A DNA stretch of 64,000 nt. It comes from Streptomyces celluloflavus (GTDB lineage Bacteria; Actinomycetota; Actinomycetes; Streptomycetales; Streptomycetaceae). The stretch spans positions 248,001-312,000 of the forward strand of contig JOEL01000004.1 of the NCBI GenBank assembly GCA_000720995.1. The letters are read 5' to 3'. Positions 43,033-52,586 of this stretch are shown piece by piece. The position numbers and the translations under genes were made by a program. Each line of letters opens with the position of its first letter. Within the stretch, counting starts at the first letter, position 1. The notes under the pieces are model-generated. The model did not search any database. It was not told the origin of the DNA and saw nothing but the letters and a program-made list of their open reading frames with translations.

Positions 43033-46000
43033 ATGAGTCCGCAGCCCCAGTACCGCCAGGTGCCCGCCCAGGTAGACCTTCCCGCCCTTGAGCACGCCGT
43101 GCTCGATTTCTGGCAGGAGCAGAAGGTCTTCGCCCGTACCCTCCAGCAGTCCGAGGGACGGCCCGAGTGGGTCTTCTACGAAGGTCCCCCGACCGCCAAC
43201 GGCATGCCCGGCGCCCACCACATCGAGGCGCGCGTCTTCAAGGACGTCTTCCCCCGGTTCCGCACGATGCAGGGCTACCACGTCGACCGCAAGGCCGGCT
43301 GGGACTGCCACGGCCTCCCGGTCGAGCTGGCCGTGGAGAAGGAGCTGGGGTTCAACGGCAAGAAGGACATCGAGGCGTACGGCATCGCCGAGTTCAACGC
43401 CAAGTGCCGTGAGTCGGTGACCCGGCACACCGACGCCTTCGCCGAGCTCACGACCCGCATGGGCTACTGGACCGACCTCGACGACCCGTACCGCACCATG
43501 GACCCCGGCTACATCGAATCGGTGTGGTGGTCGCTCAAGGAGATCTTCGACAAGGGCCTGCTGGTCCAGGACCACCGCGTCGCCCCCTGGTGCCCGCGCT
43601 GCGGCACCGGCCTGTCGGACCACGAGCTGGCGCAGGGCTACGAGACGGTCGTCGATCCCTCGGTCTTCGTCCGCCTCCCGCTGACCTCGGGCCCGCTGGC
43701 CGGCCAGGCCGCGCTGCTGATCTGGACGACCACCCCCTGGACACTGGTGTCCAACACCTCGGTCGCCGCGCACCCCGACGTCACCTATGTCGTCGCCACC
43801 GACGGCACCGAGCAGCTGATCGTCGCCGAGCCGCTGCTGGCGAAGGCCCTCGGCGAGGGCTGGACGGCCACCGGCCGGTCCTTCACCGGCCGCGAGATGG
43901 AGCGCTGGGCCTATGAGCGCCCCTTCTCCCTCATCGAGCTGGAGGGCGCCAACTTCGTCGTCAACGCCGAGTACGTCACGACCGAGGACGGCACCGGCCT
44001 CGTCCACCAGGCCCCGGCCTTCGGTGAGGACGACCTCAAGACCTGCAAGGCGTACGGCCTGCCGGTGGTCAACCCGGTCCGCCCGGACGGCACCTTCGAG
44101 GAGGGGCTGGCGCTGGTCGGCGGCCAGTTCTTCAAGAAGGCCGACGAGGCGCTCGTGGCCGACCTCGACTCCCGCGGCCTGCTCTTCCGGCACGTCCCGT
44201 ACGAGCACAGCTACCCGCACTGCTGGCGCTGCCACACCGCGCTCCTCTACTACGCCCAGCCGTCCTGGTACATCCGCACCACCGCGGTCAAGGACGCCTT
44301 GCTGCGGGAGAACGAGAACACCAACTGGTTCCCGGATTCGGTCAAGCACGGCCGGTTCGGCGACTGGCTGAACAACAACATCGACTGGGCGCTGTCCCGC
44401 AACCGCTACTGGGGCACCCCGCTGCCCATCTGGCGCTGCGCCGAGGACCACCTCACCTGCGTCGGCTCGCTCGCCGAGCTCACCGAGCTGACCGGCACCG
44501 ACCAGTCGGAGCTGGACCCGCACCGCCCCTTCATCGACGACATCACCTTCGCCTGCCCGACCTGCCAGGGGACCGCGACCCGCGTCCCCGAGGTCATCGA
44601 CGCCTGGTACGACTCGGGTTCGATGCCGTTCGCGCAGTGGGGCTACCCGTACCGCAACAAGGAGCTCTTCGAGAAGCGCTATCCGGCGCAGTTCATCTCG
44701 GAGGCCATCGACCAGACGCGCGGCTGGTTCTACACCCTGATGGCGATCGGCACCCTCGTCTTCGACAAGTCGAGCTACGAAAACGTCGTCTGCCTGGGCC
44801 ACATCCTCGCCGAGGACGGCCGGAAGATGTCCAAGCACCTGGGCAACATCCTCCAGCCGATCCCGCTGATGGACCAGCACGGCGCCGACGCGGTCCGCTG
44901 GTTCATGGCGGCCGGCGGTTCGCCCTGGGCCGCCCGCCGGGTGGGCCACGGCACCATCCAGGAAGTCGTCCGCAAGACCCTGCTGACGTACTGGAACACC
45001 GTCGCCTTCCAGGCGCTCTACGCCCGTACGTCCCAGTGGGCACCGTCCGCGGCCGACCCGGCCCCCGCCGACCGCCCGCTGCTGGACCGCTGGCTGCTCG
45101 GCGAGCTGAACACCCTGGTCGACCAGGTCACCCGGTCCCTTGAGGCGTACGACACCCAGCGGGCCGGCAAGCTGCTGTCCGCGTTCGTCGACGACCTCTC
45201 CAACTGGTACGTCCGCCGCTCGCGCCGCCGTTTCTGGCAGGGCGACGCGGCGGCGCTGCGCACGCTGCACGAGGTCATCGAGACGGTCACCCGGCTGATG
45301 GCGCCGCTCACCCCGTTCATCACGGAGCGGGTCTGGCAGGACCTGGTCGTACCGGTCACCCCGGACGCCCCGGACTCCGTCCACCTCTCCAGTTGGCCGG
45401 TCGCCGACCTGGAGCGCACCGACGCGACCCTGTCCACGCAGATGCTGCTGGTGCGCCGGCTGGTCGAGCTGGGCCGGGCGGCCCGCGCCGAGTCCGGTGT
45501 GAAGACCCGTCAGCCGCTGTCCCGCGCGCTGGTCGCGGCCGCGGGCTTCGCGGAACTCTCCGCGGACCTGCGCGCGCAGATCGCCGAGGAGCTCAACGTC
45601 TCCTCCCTCGCCTCGCTCTCGGAGGTGGGAGGTTCCCTGGTCGACACCACCGCGAAGGCGAACTTCCGTGCCCTGGGCAAGCGGTTCGGCAAGGGCGTCC
45701 AGGCGGTCGCCAAGGCCGTCGCCGACGCGGACGCCGCGGCGCTTTCGCTCGCACTGCGCGACGGTACGGCGAGCGTCGAGGTCGACGGCGAGACCGTCAC
45801 GCTGGCCCCCGACGAGGTCATCATCACCGAAACCCCGCGCGAGGGCTGGTCGGTGGCCTCCGACTCCGGGGCCACCGTCGCCCTGGACCTGGAGATCACC
45901 CCGGAGCTGCGCCGGGCGGGCCTGGCCCGCGACGCCATCCGGCTGATCCAGGAGGCCCGTAAGAACAGCGGTCTGGACGTCGCCGACCGGATCGCGCTGC

Positions 46001-46185
46001 GCTGGCGGTCCACCGACGACGAGGTGCGTACGGCACTGGCCGACCACGCCGGTCTGATCTCCGACGAGGTGCTCGCCACCGCGTTCGTGGACGAACACGG
46101 CGCCACCGGCGAGGACACCACCGGCTACGGCGAGCCCTTCACGGACGAGGGCCTGGCTCTCACCTTCCAGCTCCGCAAGGCGTAG
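43033..46185 (+). CDS. ileS: Isoleucyl-tRNA synthetase
   Basis: A 1050-aa class I synthetase. The HIGH-region equivalent is PTANGMPGAHHIEAR (residues about 53-67), the editing (CP1) domain includes LIWTTTPWTLVSN, and the KMSKS motif appears as GRKMSKHLGN. The anticodon-binding domain follows, with a C-terminal extension. The HHI and KMSKH forms and the length resemble the eukaryote-like IleRS type that tends to be less mupirocin-sensitive, which is inference. ATG at 43033 has GGAGG 8 bases upstream, within the T-box sequestering stem. It is monocistronic, with a strong terminator after it. Confidence 0.97.
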   Translation: MSPQPQYRQVPAQVDLPALEHAVLDFWQEQKVFARTLQQSEGRPEWVFYEGPPTANGMPGAHHIEARVFKDVFPRFRTMQGYHVDRKAGWDCHGLPVELAVEKELGFNGKKDIEAYGIAEFNAKCRESVTRHTDAFAELTTRMGYWTDLDDPYRTMDPGYIESVWWSLKEIFDKGLLVQDHRVAPWCPRCGTGLSDHELAQGYETVVDPSVFVRLPLTSGPLAGQAALLIWTTTPWTLVSNTSVAAHPDVTYVVATDGTEQLIVAEPLLAKALGEGWTATGRSFTGREMERWAYERPFSLIELEGANFVVNAEYVTTEDGTGLVHQAPAFGEDDLKTCKAYGLPVVNPVRPDGTFEEGLALVGGQFFKKADEALVADLDSRGLLFRHVPYEHSYPHCWRCHTALLYYAQPSWYIRTTAVKDALLRENENTNWFPDSVKHGRFGDWLNNNIDWALSRNRYWGTPLPIWRCAEDHLTCVGSLAELTELTGTDQSELDPHRPFIDDITFACPTCQGTATRVPEVIDAWYDSGSMPFAQWGYPYRNKELFEKRYPAQFISEAIDQTRGWFYTLMAIGTLVFDKSSYENVVCLGHILAEDGRKMSKHLGNILQPIPLMDQHGADAVRWFMAAGGSPWAARRVGHGTIQEVVRKTLLTYWNTVAFQALYARTSQWAPSAADPAPADRPLLDRWLLGELNTLVDQVTRSLEAYDTQRAGKLLSAFVDDLSNWYVRRSRRRFWQGDAAALRTLHEVIETVTRLMAPLTPFITERVWQDLVVPVTPDAPDSVHLSSWPVADLERTDATLSTQMLLVRRLVELGRAARAESGVKTRQPLSRALVAAAGFAELSADLRAQIAEELNVSSLASLSEVGGSLVDTTAKANFRALGKRFGKGVQAVAKAVADADAAALSLALRDGTASVEVDGETVTLAPDEVIITETPREGWSVASDSGATVALDLEITPELRRAGLARDAIRLIQEARKNSGLDVADRIALRWRSTDDEVRTALADHAGLISDEVLATAFVDEHGATGEDTTGYGEPFTDEGLALTFQLRKA

Positions 46186-46256
46186 TCACCTTGCCGTGTT
46201 GACGGTGACGCCGTAACGGCCGCGCACGTCGCCGCCACCGCGGCCCGACGCCATAC

Positions 46257-46291
46257 GAAGCCCCCCGGCACTTCCCGTGCCGGGGGGCTTC
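46257..46291 (+). terminator. ileS terminator
   Basis: A 15-bp perfect stem (46257-46271 with 46277-46291) with a 5-base loop, 71 bases after the ileS stop. It has GC-rich arms and no long U-tract. Confidence 0.85.
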
Positions 46292-46372
46292 ACCGTCCCC
46301 ACCACCGCGTCCGGACCAAGGGTCCGCCGCACGGTCTCCCGTCCGCCAACCGCCGGCCGCCCGGCATGCAAA

Positions 46373-46415
46373 AGGGCCGGGCCCCGAGAGGAATGTTCCC
46401 TCGGGGCCCGGCCCT
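46373..46415 (-). terminator. divIVA terminator with U-tract
   Basis: A 16-bp perfect stem (46373-46388 with 46400-46415) with a small inner stem in the loop. Read on the minus strand it is followed by TTTTGC, so it resembles a classical intrinsic terminator. It begins 29 bases past the divIVA stop and closes the whole dcw transcription block. Confidence 0.88.
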
Positions 46416-46444
46416 GATTGCCGACTATGCGCGCTGCGCGGACG

Positions 46445-47551
46445 TCAGTTGTCGTCCTCGTCGATGAGGAAGCCGCGCATCGGCGACGGCGCCTGCTGCA
46501 TCGGCTGCGGGCTCTGCGGCCGCACCGGTGCCATCGGCTGGGTCATCGCGGGCGACATCTGCTGCTGGCCGCCGTACGACGGAGCGCCGCCGGACGGACC
46601 GCCATGGCCGCCCATCGACGGGCCGCCGCCCATGGAGTGACCGCCACCCATGCTCGGCGCACCGGCCGACGCCATCGACGGCGACGGCGGCAGCGAAGCG
46701 GTCGCCGGGGTCCGCGGCGGGGCGAGCGAGTCATCGGCCTGGTTCTCCAGCTGACGCAGCTGGCTCTCCAGGTACGACTTCAGCCGTGTGCGGTACTCGC
46801 GCTCGAAGCCACGCAGGTCCTCGACCTTGCGCTCCAGCGTGGCGCGGGCGGACTCCAGCGAGCCCATCGCCACGCGGTGCTTCTCCTGCGCGTCCCGCTC
46901 CAGCGCATCGGCCTTGGCGCGGGCGTCCCGCTCCAGGCCCTCGGCACGGCTACGCGCCTCGCCGACAATCTTGTTGGCCTCGGAACGGGCCTCCGCGATC
47001 GCCTGGTCGGCGGTCTGCTGCGCCAGGGACAGCACGCGGGCCGCGCTGTCGCCGCCGGGGCCGCTCTGCTGGGGCGCCTGCGGCAGCTGCTGCGGACCGC
47101 CGGGGCCGCCCATCTGGCCGCCCATCGGGCCACCGAGCGGACCGCCGGGGCCCATCGGACCGGGTCCGTGCGGACCCTGCGGGCCATGGCCACCAGGGCC
47201 GGGGGGCAGCTGGGGTGCACCGCCGGGCAGTTGGGGAGGTCCACCCATCCCCTGCTGCTGCGGGACCGGCTGCGGACCGGATATGGCAGCGGGCACCGGA
47301 GCCCCTTGGCGTTGTTGCTGCTGCTGATCCTGCGGATCCGGTTTACGCATGTTCTGCTGCTGTTGGTTCTGCGCGGCGGCACGCGTGGCGGCGGCCAGCT
47401 TGGCGCGCAGGTCCTCGTTCTCCCGCAGAAGACGGGTCAGTTCGGCTTCGACCTCATCGAGGAAGGCATCGACCTCGTCCTCGTCATAGCCTTCTCGGAG
47501 GCGGACGGTCGTGAACTGCTTGTTCCGCACGTCCTCGGGGGTCAACGGCAT
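46445..47551 (-). CDS. divIVA: Polar growth protein DivIVA (Wag31)
   Basis: A 368-aa coiled-coil protein that marks hyphal tips and recruits the polar growth machinery. The N-terminal membrane-binding domain is MPLTPEDVRNKQFTTVRLRE with GYDEDEVDAFLDEVEAEL. Two coiled-coil stretches (about 30-62 and 170-262) are separated by a long Pro/Gly/Gln linker, and the C-terminus is Met/Gly/Ser/Pro-rich. The long linker and tail are typical of Streptomyces DivIVA, which is longer than the mycobacterial Wag31. It is the last gene of the leftward dcw series. Confidence 0.97.
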   Translation of the reverse strand: MPLTPEDVRNKQFTTVRLREGYDEDEVDAFLDEVEAELTRLLRENEDLRAKLAAATRAAAQNQQQQNMRKPDPQDQQQQQRQGAPVPAAISGPQPVPQQQGMGGPPQLPGGAPQLPPGPGGHGPQGPHGPGPMGPGGPLGGPMGGQMGGPGGPQQLPQAPQQSGPGGDSAARVLSLAQQTADQAIAEARSEANKIVGEARSRAEGLERDARAKADALERDAQEKHRVAMGSLESARATLERKVEDLRGFEREYRTRLKSYLESQLRQLENQADDSLAPPRTPATASLPPSPSMASAGAPSMGGGHSMGGGPSMGGHGGPSGGAPSYGGQQQMSPAMTQPMAPVRPQSPQPMQQAPSPMRGFLIDEDDN

Positions 47552-47600
47552 CTCTACTTCACCTCAACGTAGTCGTCGGCAATCGGCAAGACCGTATCGT

Positions 47601-47894
47601 TCACACCAACAACACCGACCTCACGACGGTGATCAGGATGTACACGATGATCATCAATACGAAGAAGGACAGGTCGAGCGCCACGCCCCCGAGACGCAGC
47701 GGCGGGATGACCCGCCGCAGAAGCTTGAGTGGCGGATCAGTGACAGTGTAGGCGGCCTCCAGAATGACCACCATCGCCTTGCCGGGTTGCCATGAACGGG
47801 CGAACTGGAAGACATAGTCCATCACCAGCCGGAAGATCAACACGATCAGGAAGCAGTACAGCGCGATATAGATCACCTGACCAGCGACGTTCAT
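47601..47894 (-). CDS. yggT: YggT-family membrane protein
   Basis: A 97-aa protein with two membrane helices (about 5-25 and 72-93) joined by a loop with TDPPLKLLRRVIPPLRLGGVALD, the YggT signature. Its role is not well defined; the conserved position between sepF and divIVA points to the division or growth machinery. Start ATG at 47894; it lies 49 bases before divIVA. Confidence 0.93.
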   Translation of the reverse strand: MNVAGQVIYIALYCFLIVLIFRLVMDYVFQFARSWQPGKAMVVILEAAYTVTDPPLKLLRRVIPPLRLGGVALDLSFFVLMIIVYILITVVRSVLLV

Positions 47895-47965
47895 CTCGCG
47901 CGTCCCTCTCCCCTTGCCTTGCTTCTGTGTTGGCCTCGCGGCCTCGGTGTGCCCGGTGTTGCGTC

Positions 47966-48586
47966 TCAGCTCTGGTTGAAGAACCCGCCCTCTGCGATAC
48001 GGGCCTTGTCCTCCGCCGTGACATCGACGTTAGCAGGCGACAACAGGAACACCTTCTGCGTCACCCGTTCGATACTGCCGTGCAGACCGAAGACGAGTCC
48101 GGCGGCAAAGTCGACAAGTCGCTTCGCGTCCGTGTCGTCCATCTCCGTGAGATTCATGATCACCGGAGTGCCCTCACGGAAGTGTTCCCCGATGGTACGG
48201 GCTTCGTTGTAGGTCCGGGGGTGCAGTGTGGTGATGCGGTAGGGCTCCCGCTCGGACACAACCTTGGGCATGATCACCGGTGCGTTCTTCTCCAGATTCG
48301 GGCGGTCGGGTGTGATGGATGCCACGGGGGCGATTCGGGCGGGTCGTCCGCTTTCCGCGGCGAGCGAAGCGGGCTCGCGCTGCGCCGGAGGCTGCACGGC
48401 CCGGACCGGTTCCTCCCGCTCCGGGCGTGTCTCGGCCTGCACTTGGTGCTGTTGACGCCGCCCCCTGTCCGGCTCCGGGTCAAGCTCGGGCTCGAACTCG
48501 TCGTCGGGGTCGAAACCCCGGCCGTCGTACCCATCGTCCTCCACGAGGCCGAGGTAGACCGCCATCTTGCGCATCGCGCCGGCCAT
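47966..48586 (-). CDS. sepF: Cell division protein SepF
   Basis: A 206-aa FtsZ-binding protein. The N-terminal membrane-targeting helix is [17 protein letters not shown]; a disordered acidic linker with Arg and Gln follows (about 25-105), then the folded SepF domain ([58 protein letters not shown]). Actinobacteria lack FtsA and use SepF to tether FtsZ to the membrane. ATG at 48586 has GGAGG upstream. Confidence 0.96.
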   Translation of the reverse strand: MAGAMRKMAVYLGLVEDDGYDGRGFDPDDEFEPELDPEPDRGRRQQHQVQAETRPEREEPVRAVQPPAQREPASLAAESGRPARIAPVASITPDRPNLEKNAPVIMPKVVSEREPYRITTLHPRTYNEARTIGEHFREGTPVIMNLTEMDDTDAKRLVDFAAGLVFGLHGSIERVTQKVFLLSPANVDVTAEDKARIAEGGFFNQS

Positions 48587-48709
48587 TCTCTGCGTCCTCC
48601 GCTCTGTGGTGGATCGGCTCCGTCACCGGGCGCCTTGGATCCACTCGGTCCGCCCACATGTTTGCGGGAATGACCATATTTTGTGCTGTGGTCCGACTTC
48701 TTGGCGACG

Positions 48710-49429
48710 TTACCCGAGCCGTGGTCGGACTCCGAGTACCGCAGTGCCGACGCGCACATGTGTCGCCCCGGCCGCCACGGCGTCTTCGAGGTCCGCGCTC
48801 ATGCCCGCTGACACCATGTTGGCAGCAGGATGGGCCGTGCGCAGGTCGGACGAGATTTCCATCAGCCGCTCGAAAGCGGCGAGTTGGCGGCCGGCGTACG
48901 GTCCGGCCAGCGGTGCGACCGTCATCACACCGTCCAGGCGCAGACCTTGGGCCGCCGTCACCGCCTCGGCGAGCGCGGCGACGCCGTCCGGTGCCACCCC
49001 GCCGCGATCGCCCCGCTCCCCCGACCCGGCGTCAAGCGCCACCTGGATCAGGCAACCCAGCTCACGCCCGGTCCGGACGGCTTCCCTGGAGAGCGCCGTG
49101 ACGAGCTTGGCCCGGTCGACCGACTGCACAACTCCGGCATAACCGGCCACAGAACGTACCTTGTTCGTCTGCAGTTGACCAACAAAGTGCCAAGTAAGCG
49201 GCAAATCAGCGCATTCTGCGGCTTTTGGCGCCGCATCCTGATCGCGGTTCTCCGCGACGTGCCGCACTCCCAGCTCGGCGAGCAGCCGGACATCGCTCGC
49301 CGGATAGGTCTTGGTGACCACGATCAGGGTCACCTCGTCCCGCGGCCGGCCGGCCTTGGCGCACGCGGTGGAGATACGGTCCTCCACCCGCGCCAGGTTC
49401 TCGGCCAGTTCAGTTCTGCGGTCCGTCAT
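48710..49429 (-). CDS. yggS: PLP homeostasis protein YggS/PLPBP
   Basis: A 239-aa single-domain PLP-binding barrel. The PLP lysine is in LIVVTKTYPASDV near residue 37, and HFVGQLQTNKVR and SAGMSADLEDAVAAGATHVR-type phosphate loops follow. It regulates free PLP and amino-acid levels in other bacteria. Its start overlaps the end of pgeF by 20 bases, so the two are coupled. Position between ftsZ and sepF is conserved in Gram-positives. Confidence 0.94.
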   Translation of the reverse strand: MTDRRTELAENLARVEDRISTACAKAGRPRDEVTLIVVTKTYPASDVRLLAELGVRHVAENRDQDAAPKAAECADLPLTWHFVGQLQTNKVRSVAGYAGVVQSVDRAKLVTALSREAVRTGRELGCLIQVALDAGSGERGDRGGVAPDGVAALAEAVTAAQGLRLDGVMTVAPLAGPYAGRQLAAFERLMEISSDLRTAHPAANMVSAGMSADLEDAVAAGATHVRVGTAVLGVRPRLG

Positions 49430-50186
49430 GGCTCAGCCCCCCACCTTCGGCGGGGGTGTCCCCGACCCATACATAGCTCGCGAGCCGCCCCGTGGTGCGG
49501 TCGCGCCGATAAGAGAAGTGGTCCGCCGATTCCCGCGTGCAGACGTGGGAATCCTCACGGACCGATACCCCCGCCGCGGCGAGCTGGGCCCGTACCCCCG
49601 CGGTGACATCCACCGCCGGGGTGCCCCAACTGGTCGTCGACCACGCCTGCGGGACCACCACGGCGACCTCGGAGCGCATCGCCTCGGGCACTTCGTAACA
49701 CCGCCCGCAGACCGCGGGTCCGGTGCGGGCCACGATCCGGGCCGGCTCCGCGCCCAGTGCGGCCATCGCCTCGACCGCCGCGGGGACGACCCCGGCGACC
49801 AGCCCCGGCCGGCCCGCGTGCGCGGCCCCCGCGATCCCGGCGACCGGGTCGGCGAGGAGAACGGGAGTGCAGTCCGCGGTCAGGACGGCGAGGGCGAGTC
49901 CCCGACGGGCGGTCACCACCGCGTCCACACAGGGGATGTCGTCCGTACGCCACGGCCCGTCGACCACCGCCACGTCCCGGCCGTGGACCTGGTGCATCCA
50001 GACGACCGACGCCGGATCGAGGCCGAGGTCCCGGGCGGCGAGCTCGCGGTTGGTCCGTACCGCCCGCGGGTCGTCGCCGACCGCGCCGCCGAGATTGAGC
50101 TGCTCAAACGGAGCGGCGCTCACCCCGCCCCACCTGTCGGTGAAGGCGAAGTGCGCGCCGCTCTCGTGGTGCTGTTGTCCTATCAC
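49410..50186 (-). CDS. pgeF: Peptidoglycan editing factor PgeF (YfiH/laccase-like)
   Basis: A 258-aa YfiH-fold protein, with QVHG(R)DV, the Cys of LTADCTPVLLADP and the His of GAAHAGRPGLVAGVV as the metal/nucleophile triad. Most relatives read H-A-G-W-R-G; here the Trp is absent (HAGRPG). PgeF removes mis-incorporated residues from peptidoglycan precursors in E. coli, and its place next to ftsZ suits this; multicopper activity is not implied. GTG at 50186 lies 13 bases after the ftsZ stop. Confidence 0.92.
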   Translation of the reverse strand: MIGQQHHESGAHFAFTDRWGGVSAAPFEQLNLGGAVGDDPRAVRTNRELAARDLGLDPASVVWMHQVHGRDVAVVDGPWRTDDIPCVDAVVTARRGLALAVLTADCTPVLLADPVAGIAGAAHAGRPGLVAGVVPAAVEAMAALGAEPARIVARTGPAVCGRCYEVPEAMRSEVAVVVPQAWSTTSWGTPAVDVTAGVRAQLAAAGVSVREDSHVCTRESADHFSYRRDRTTGRLASYVWVGDTPAEGGGLSHDGPQN

Positions 50187-50199
50187 TTGCGTGCTTCGG

Positions 50200-51453
50200 C
50201 TACTTCAGGAAGTCGGGTACGTCCAGTTCCTCGGCCGCGGTGTCCGTATACGGACGGGCCTGGGGAACCTGCGGGGTGTTCGCCGGGGGTGCCGGCACCT
50301 CGCCCAGCACGGAGCTGTCGGCCGGTCCGGACGCTCCGCCGCGCTCCGCGGCCGATGCGCCGGCGTCCCGTACGGGCACCGCACCGAGGCCGCCGAAGGC
50401 CGACGTCCGCGGCTCGGCCGGGGTGACCGGACGGCTCGGGGCCGGTACGGGCTCGTCCCGCTTCGCGGCGGACAGGCCGGCGGACGCGTCGCGGCGGGCC
50501 GGCGGCTGACCGCCGTCGAAGCCCGCGGCGATGACCGTGACCCGGACCTCGTCGCCCAGCGCATCGTCGATGACCGCACCGAAGATGATGTTGGCCTCGG
50601 GGTGCGCGGCCTCGCTGACCAGCTGCGCGGCCTCGTTGATCTCGAAGAGACCGAGGTCCGAACCGCCGGAGATGGAGAGCAGCACACCGCGGGCGCCGTC
50701 GATGGACGCCTCCAGGAGCGGCGAGGAGATCGCCATCTCCGCGGCGGCCACCGCGCGGTCGTCGCCGCGCGCCGAGCCGATGCCCATGAGCGCCGAGCCG
50801 GCCTCCGACATCACGGACTTGACGTCGGCGAAGTCGAGGTTGATCAGGCCGGGCGTGGTGATCAGGTCGGTGATGCCCTGGACACCCGACAGCAGCACCT
50901 GGTCCGCCGACTTGAACGCGTCGAGCACGCTCACCTGACGGTCCGAGATGGACAGCAGCCGGTCGTTGGGGATGACGATGAGGGTGTCGACCTCTTCGCG
51001 CAGCTGCGCGATGCCGTCCTCGGCCTGGTTGGCGCGGCGGCGGCCCTCGAAGGTGAACGGCCGGGTGACCACACCGATCGTCAGGGCGCCCAGCGAGCGG
51101 GCGATGTTGGCGACGACGGGCGCGCCGCCGGTGCCGGTGCCGCCGCCCTCTCCCGCGGTCACGAAGACCATGTCGGCCCCCTTGAGGACCTCCTCGATCT
51201 CCTCGCGATGGTCCTCGGACGCCTTGCGGCCCACATCCGGGTTGGCGCCGGCGCCGAGTCCGCGCGTCATTTCGCGGCCGACGTCGAGCTTGACGTCGGC
51301 GTCGCTCATCAGCAACGCCTGCGCATCGGTGTTGATCGCGATGAACTCGACGCCCTTGAGCCCGACCTCGATCATCCGGTTGATGGCGTTCACGCCACCG
51401 CCGCCGATGCCGACGACCTTGATGACTGCGAGGTAGTTCTGCGGTGCTGCCAC
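50200..51453 (-). CDS. ftsZ: Cell division GTPase FtsZ
   Basis: A 417-aa tubulin homologue that polymerises into the Z-ring or, in sporulating hyphae, ladders of rings. The GTP-binding signature GGGTGTG is in [18 protein letters not shown], the T7 synergy loop is [11 protein letters not shown], and [17 protein letters not shown] is at the N-terminus. A 95-residue disordered linker precedes the C-terminal partner peptide [11 protein letters not shown]. It is separated from ftsQ by 283 bases with promoter-like sequences, as in other Streptomyces where ftsZ is controlled on its own. Confidence 0.98.
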   Translation of the reverse strand: MAAPQNYLAVIKVVGIGGGGVNAINRMIEVGLKGVEFIAINTDAQALLMSDADVKLDVGREMTRGLGAGANPDVGRKASEDHREEIEEVLKGADMVFVTAGEGGGTGTGGAPVVANIARSLGALTIGVVTRPFTFEGRRRANQAEDGIAQLREEVDTLIVIPNDRLLSISDRQVSVLDAFKSADQVLLSGVQGITDLITTPGLINLDFADVKSVMSEAGSALMGIGSARGDDRAVAAAEMAISSPLLEASIDGARGVLLSISGGSDLGLFEINEAAQLVSEAAHPEANIIFGAVIDDALGDEVRVTVIAAGFDGGQPPARRDASAGLSAAKRDEPVPAPSRPVTPAEPRTSAFGGLGAVPVRDAGASAAERGGASGPADSSVLGEVPAPPANTPQVPQARPYTDTAAEELDVPDFLK

Positions 51454-51736
51454 GTCGAAGGCCTCTCGCCTCGAGTTACGTGTCGTCGCCTCACATTCCG
51501 TGTGGACGCCGACTGATGCCGATGGGACGGTCCGTATCGCCGACCCGAACCCTAACGTTGAAGTTTAGGGTTACCTGTGCCTGTGTTCCTGGGTTCCATA
51601 GTCCCTTTGGAACGAGACACTAAGTCGACAAGTGGCGCGCGTTCAACGAACACGCCGAACCTCCCGTTTTTCTTTTCACCCTATGTGATCACCCATAGTG
51701 GTAGCCATCCAGGGTGCTGGCCTGCGGTGACGTACG
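51454..51736 (-). promoter_or_regulatory. ftsZ promoter region with a predicted promoter and dyads
   Basis: The ftsQ-ftsZ spacer (283 bases, noticeably more AT-rich than its surroundings) contains a plausible promoter on the minus strand: TTGAAC (51641-51646), 18-base gap, TAGTGT (51617-51622). A GACAC, the core recognised by the sporulation regulator WhiA, overlaps that -10 at 51616-51620. Two perfect dyads with identical 9-base spacers follow: GTTCCA/TGGAAC (51593-51613) and AACCCTAA/TTAGGGTT (51548-51572). Streptomyces ftsZ is known to have several, developmentally controlled promoters here. Confidence 0.6.
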
Positions 51737-52564
51737 TCAACTCCCCGACGTCGCCGGGGCACTGGGCACCGAGACGTCGAAGTGGCGCGCATCACGTGCC
51801 GCTTTCAGCAGCGCGGTGAGCACCTTGGCCTTCTCGGCGCCCTGTTCGCTGCTGCCCCACACGACCGTACGGCCCCCCGTCAGTTCGAGGGTGAGGGAGT
51901 CGTAGGACCGTACGCGGACCGTCCGCACGTCCTTGCGCAGGGGCGCGGGCAGCTCCCCGGCGACGTCGGCCGCCGCGCGCCGCAGCCGGTCGGTGCCGAA
52001 CCGGTGCAGGCTCGGGGAGTCCGACGCCGCCATTTCCAGAAAGGGAACACCCTTGGGAGCGGCCGGGACAGTGGCGAAACGGACACCTTCGGCGTCCACT
52101 TCGACAAACTTTTTGCCCGATCTCATCAGGAGTTCCGGTGTCCTTTCGGTCACTTCGAGACCGATGGTGTGCGGCCAGGATCGCACGACGTCAACGGTCT
52201 TGATGCGCGGAAGCCGTGCGCGCAGCCGTCGGGCCATCGCGTCGGTGTCCACGGAGACCAGCGGCGCGTTCATCGGGGCCTGCGCCGCCTCGATGACCTC
52301 ATCCGGTGTCAGGACCTCGGTGCCCTCGGCCTTGACGTGCTCGACGCGGAGCCAGTCCGAACCGTAGAGGGTCCAGACGCCGAACGCGCCGAGCAGCACC
52401 ACGAGGATCGAGATGATGATCAGACCACTGCGGCCCGGTGCACGAAAGACGCGGAAGAGACGGCGCAGCCGCGGGAACCGCCGTGTGCGGGACGCCGTCG
52501 AAGGGGGCGGACCGGACCGCGACGCTTTCTTCCCGCCGCGCTTCGCGGTCGTCGGTCCGGCCAC
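51737..52564 (-). CDS. ftsQ: Cell division protein FtsQ
   Basis: A 275-aa single-pass divisome protein: a basic cytoplasmic tail of about 45 residues, one membrane helix (about 48-66, LIIISILVVLLGAFGVW), and an extracytoplasmic POTRA domain (WLRVEHVKAEGTEVLTPDEV) followed by the FtsQ domain (LEVTERTPELLM and FATVP). GTG at 52564 has AGGGGAG upstream. Its stop codon is inside a perfect 12-base palindrome, TGACGTACGTCA (51728-51739). Confidence 0.95.
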   Translation of the reverse strand: MAGPTTAKRGGKKASRSGPPPSTASRTRRFPRLRRLFRVFRAPGRSGLIIISILVVLLGAFGVWTLYGSDWLRVEHVKAEGTEVLTPDEVIEAAQAPMNAPLVSVDTDAMARRLRARLPRIKTVDVVRSWPHTIGLEVTERTPELLMRSGKKFVEVDAEGVRFATVPAAPKGVPFLEMAASDSPSLHRFGTDRLRRAAADVAGELPAPLRKDVRTVRVRSYDSLTLELTGGRTVVWGSSEQGAEKAKVLTALLKAARDARHFDVSVPSAPATSGS

Positions 52565-52586
52565 GCTCCCCTGCTCTCTCTCGTCG

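Noticed and set aside
42460-46098. A 1212-codon minus-strand frame opposite ileS
   Set aside because: Antisense shadow of the clear ileS gene. It also crosses the T-box leader and has no recognisable domain.
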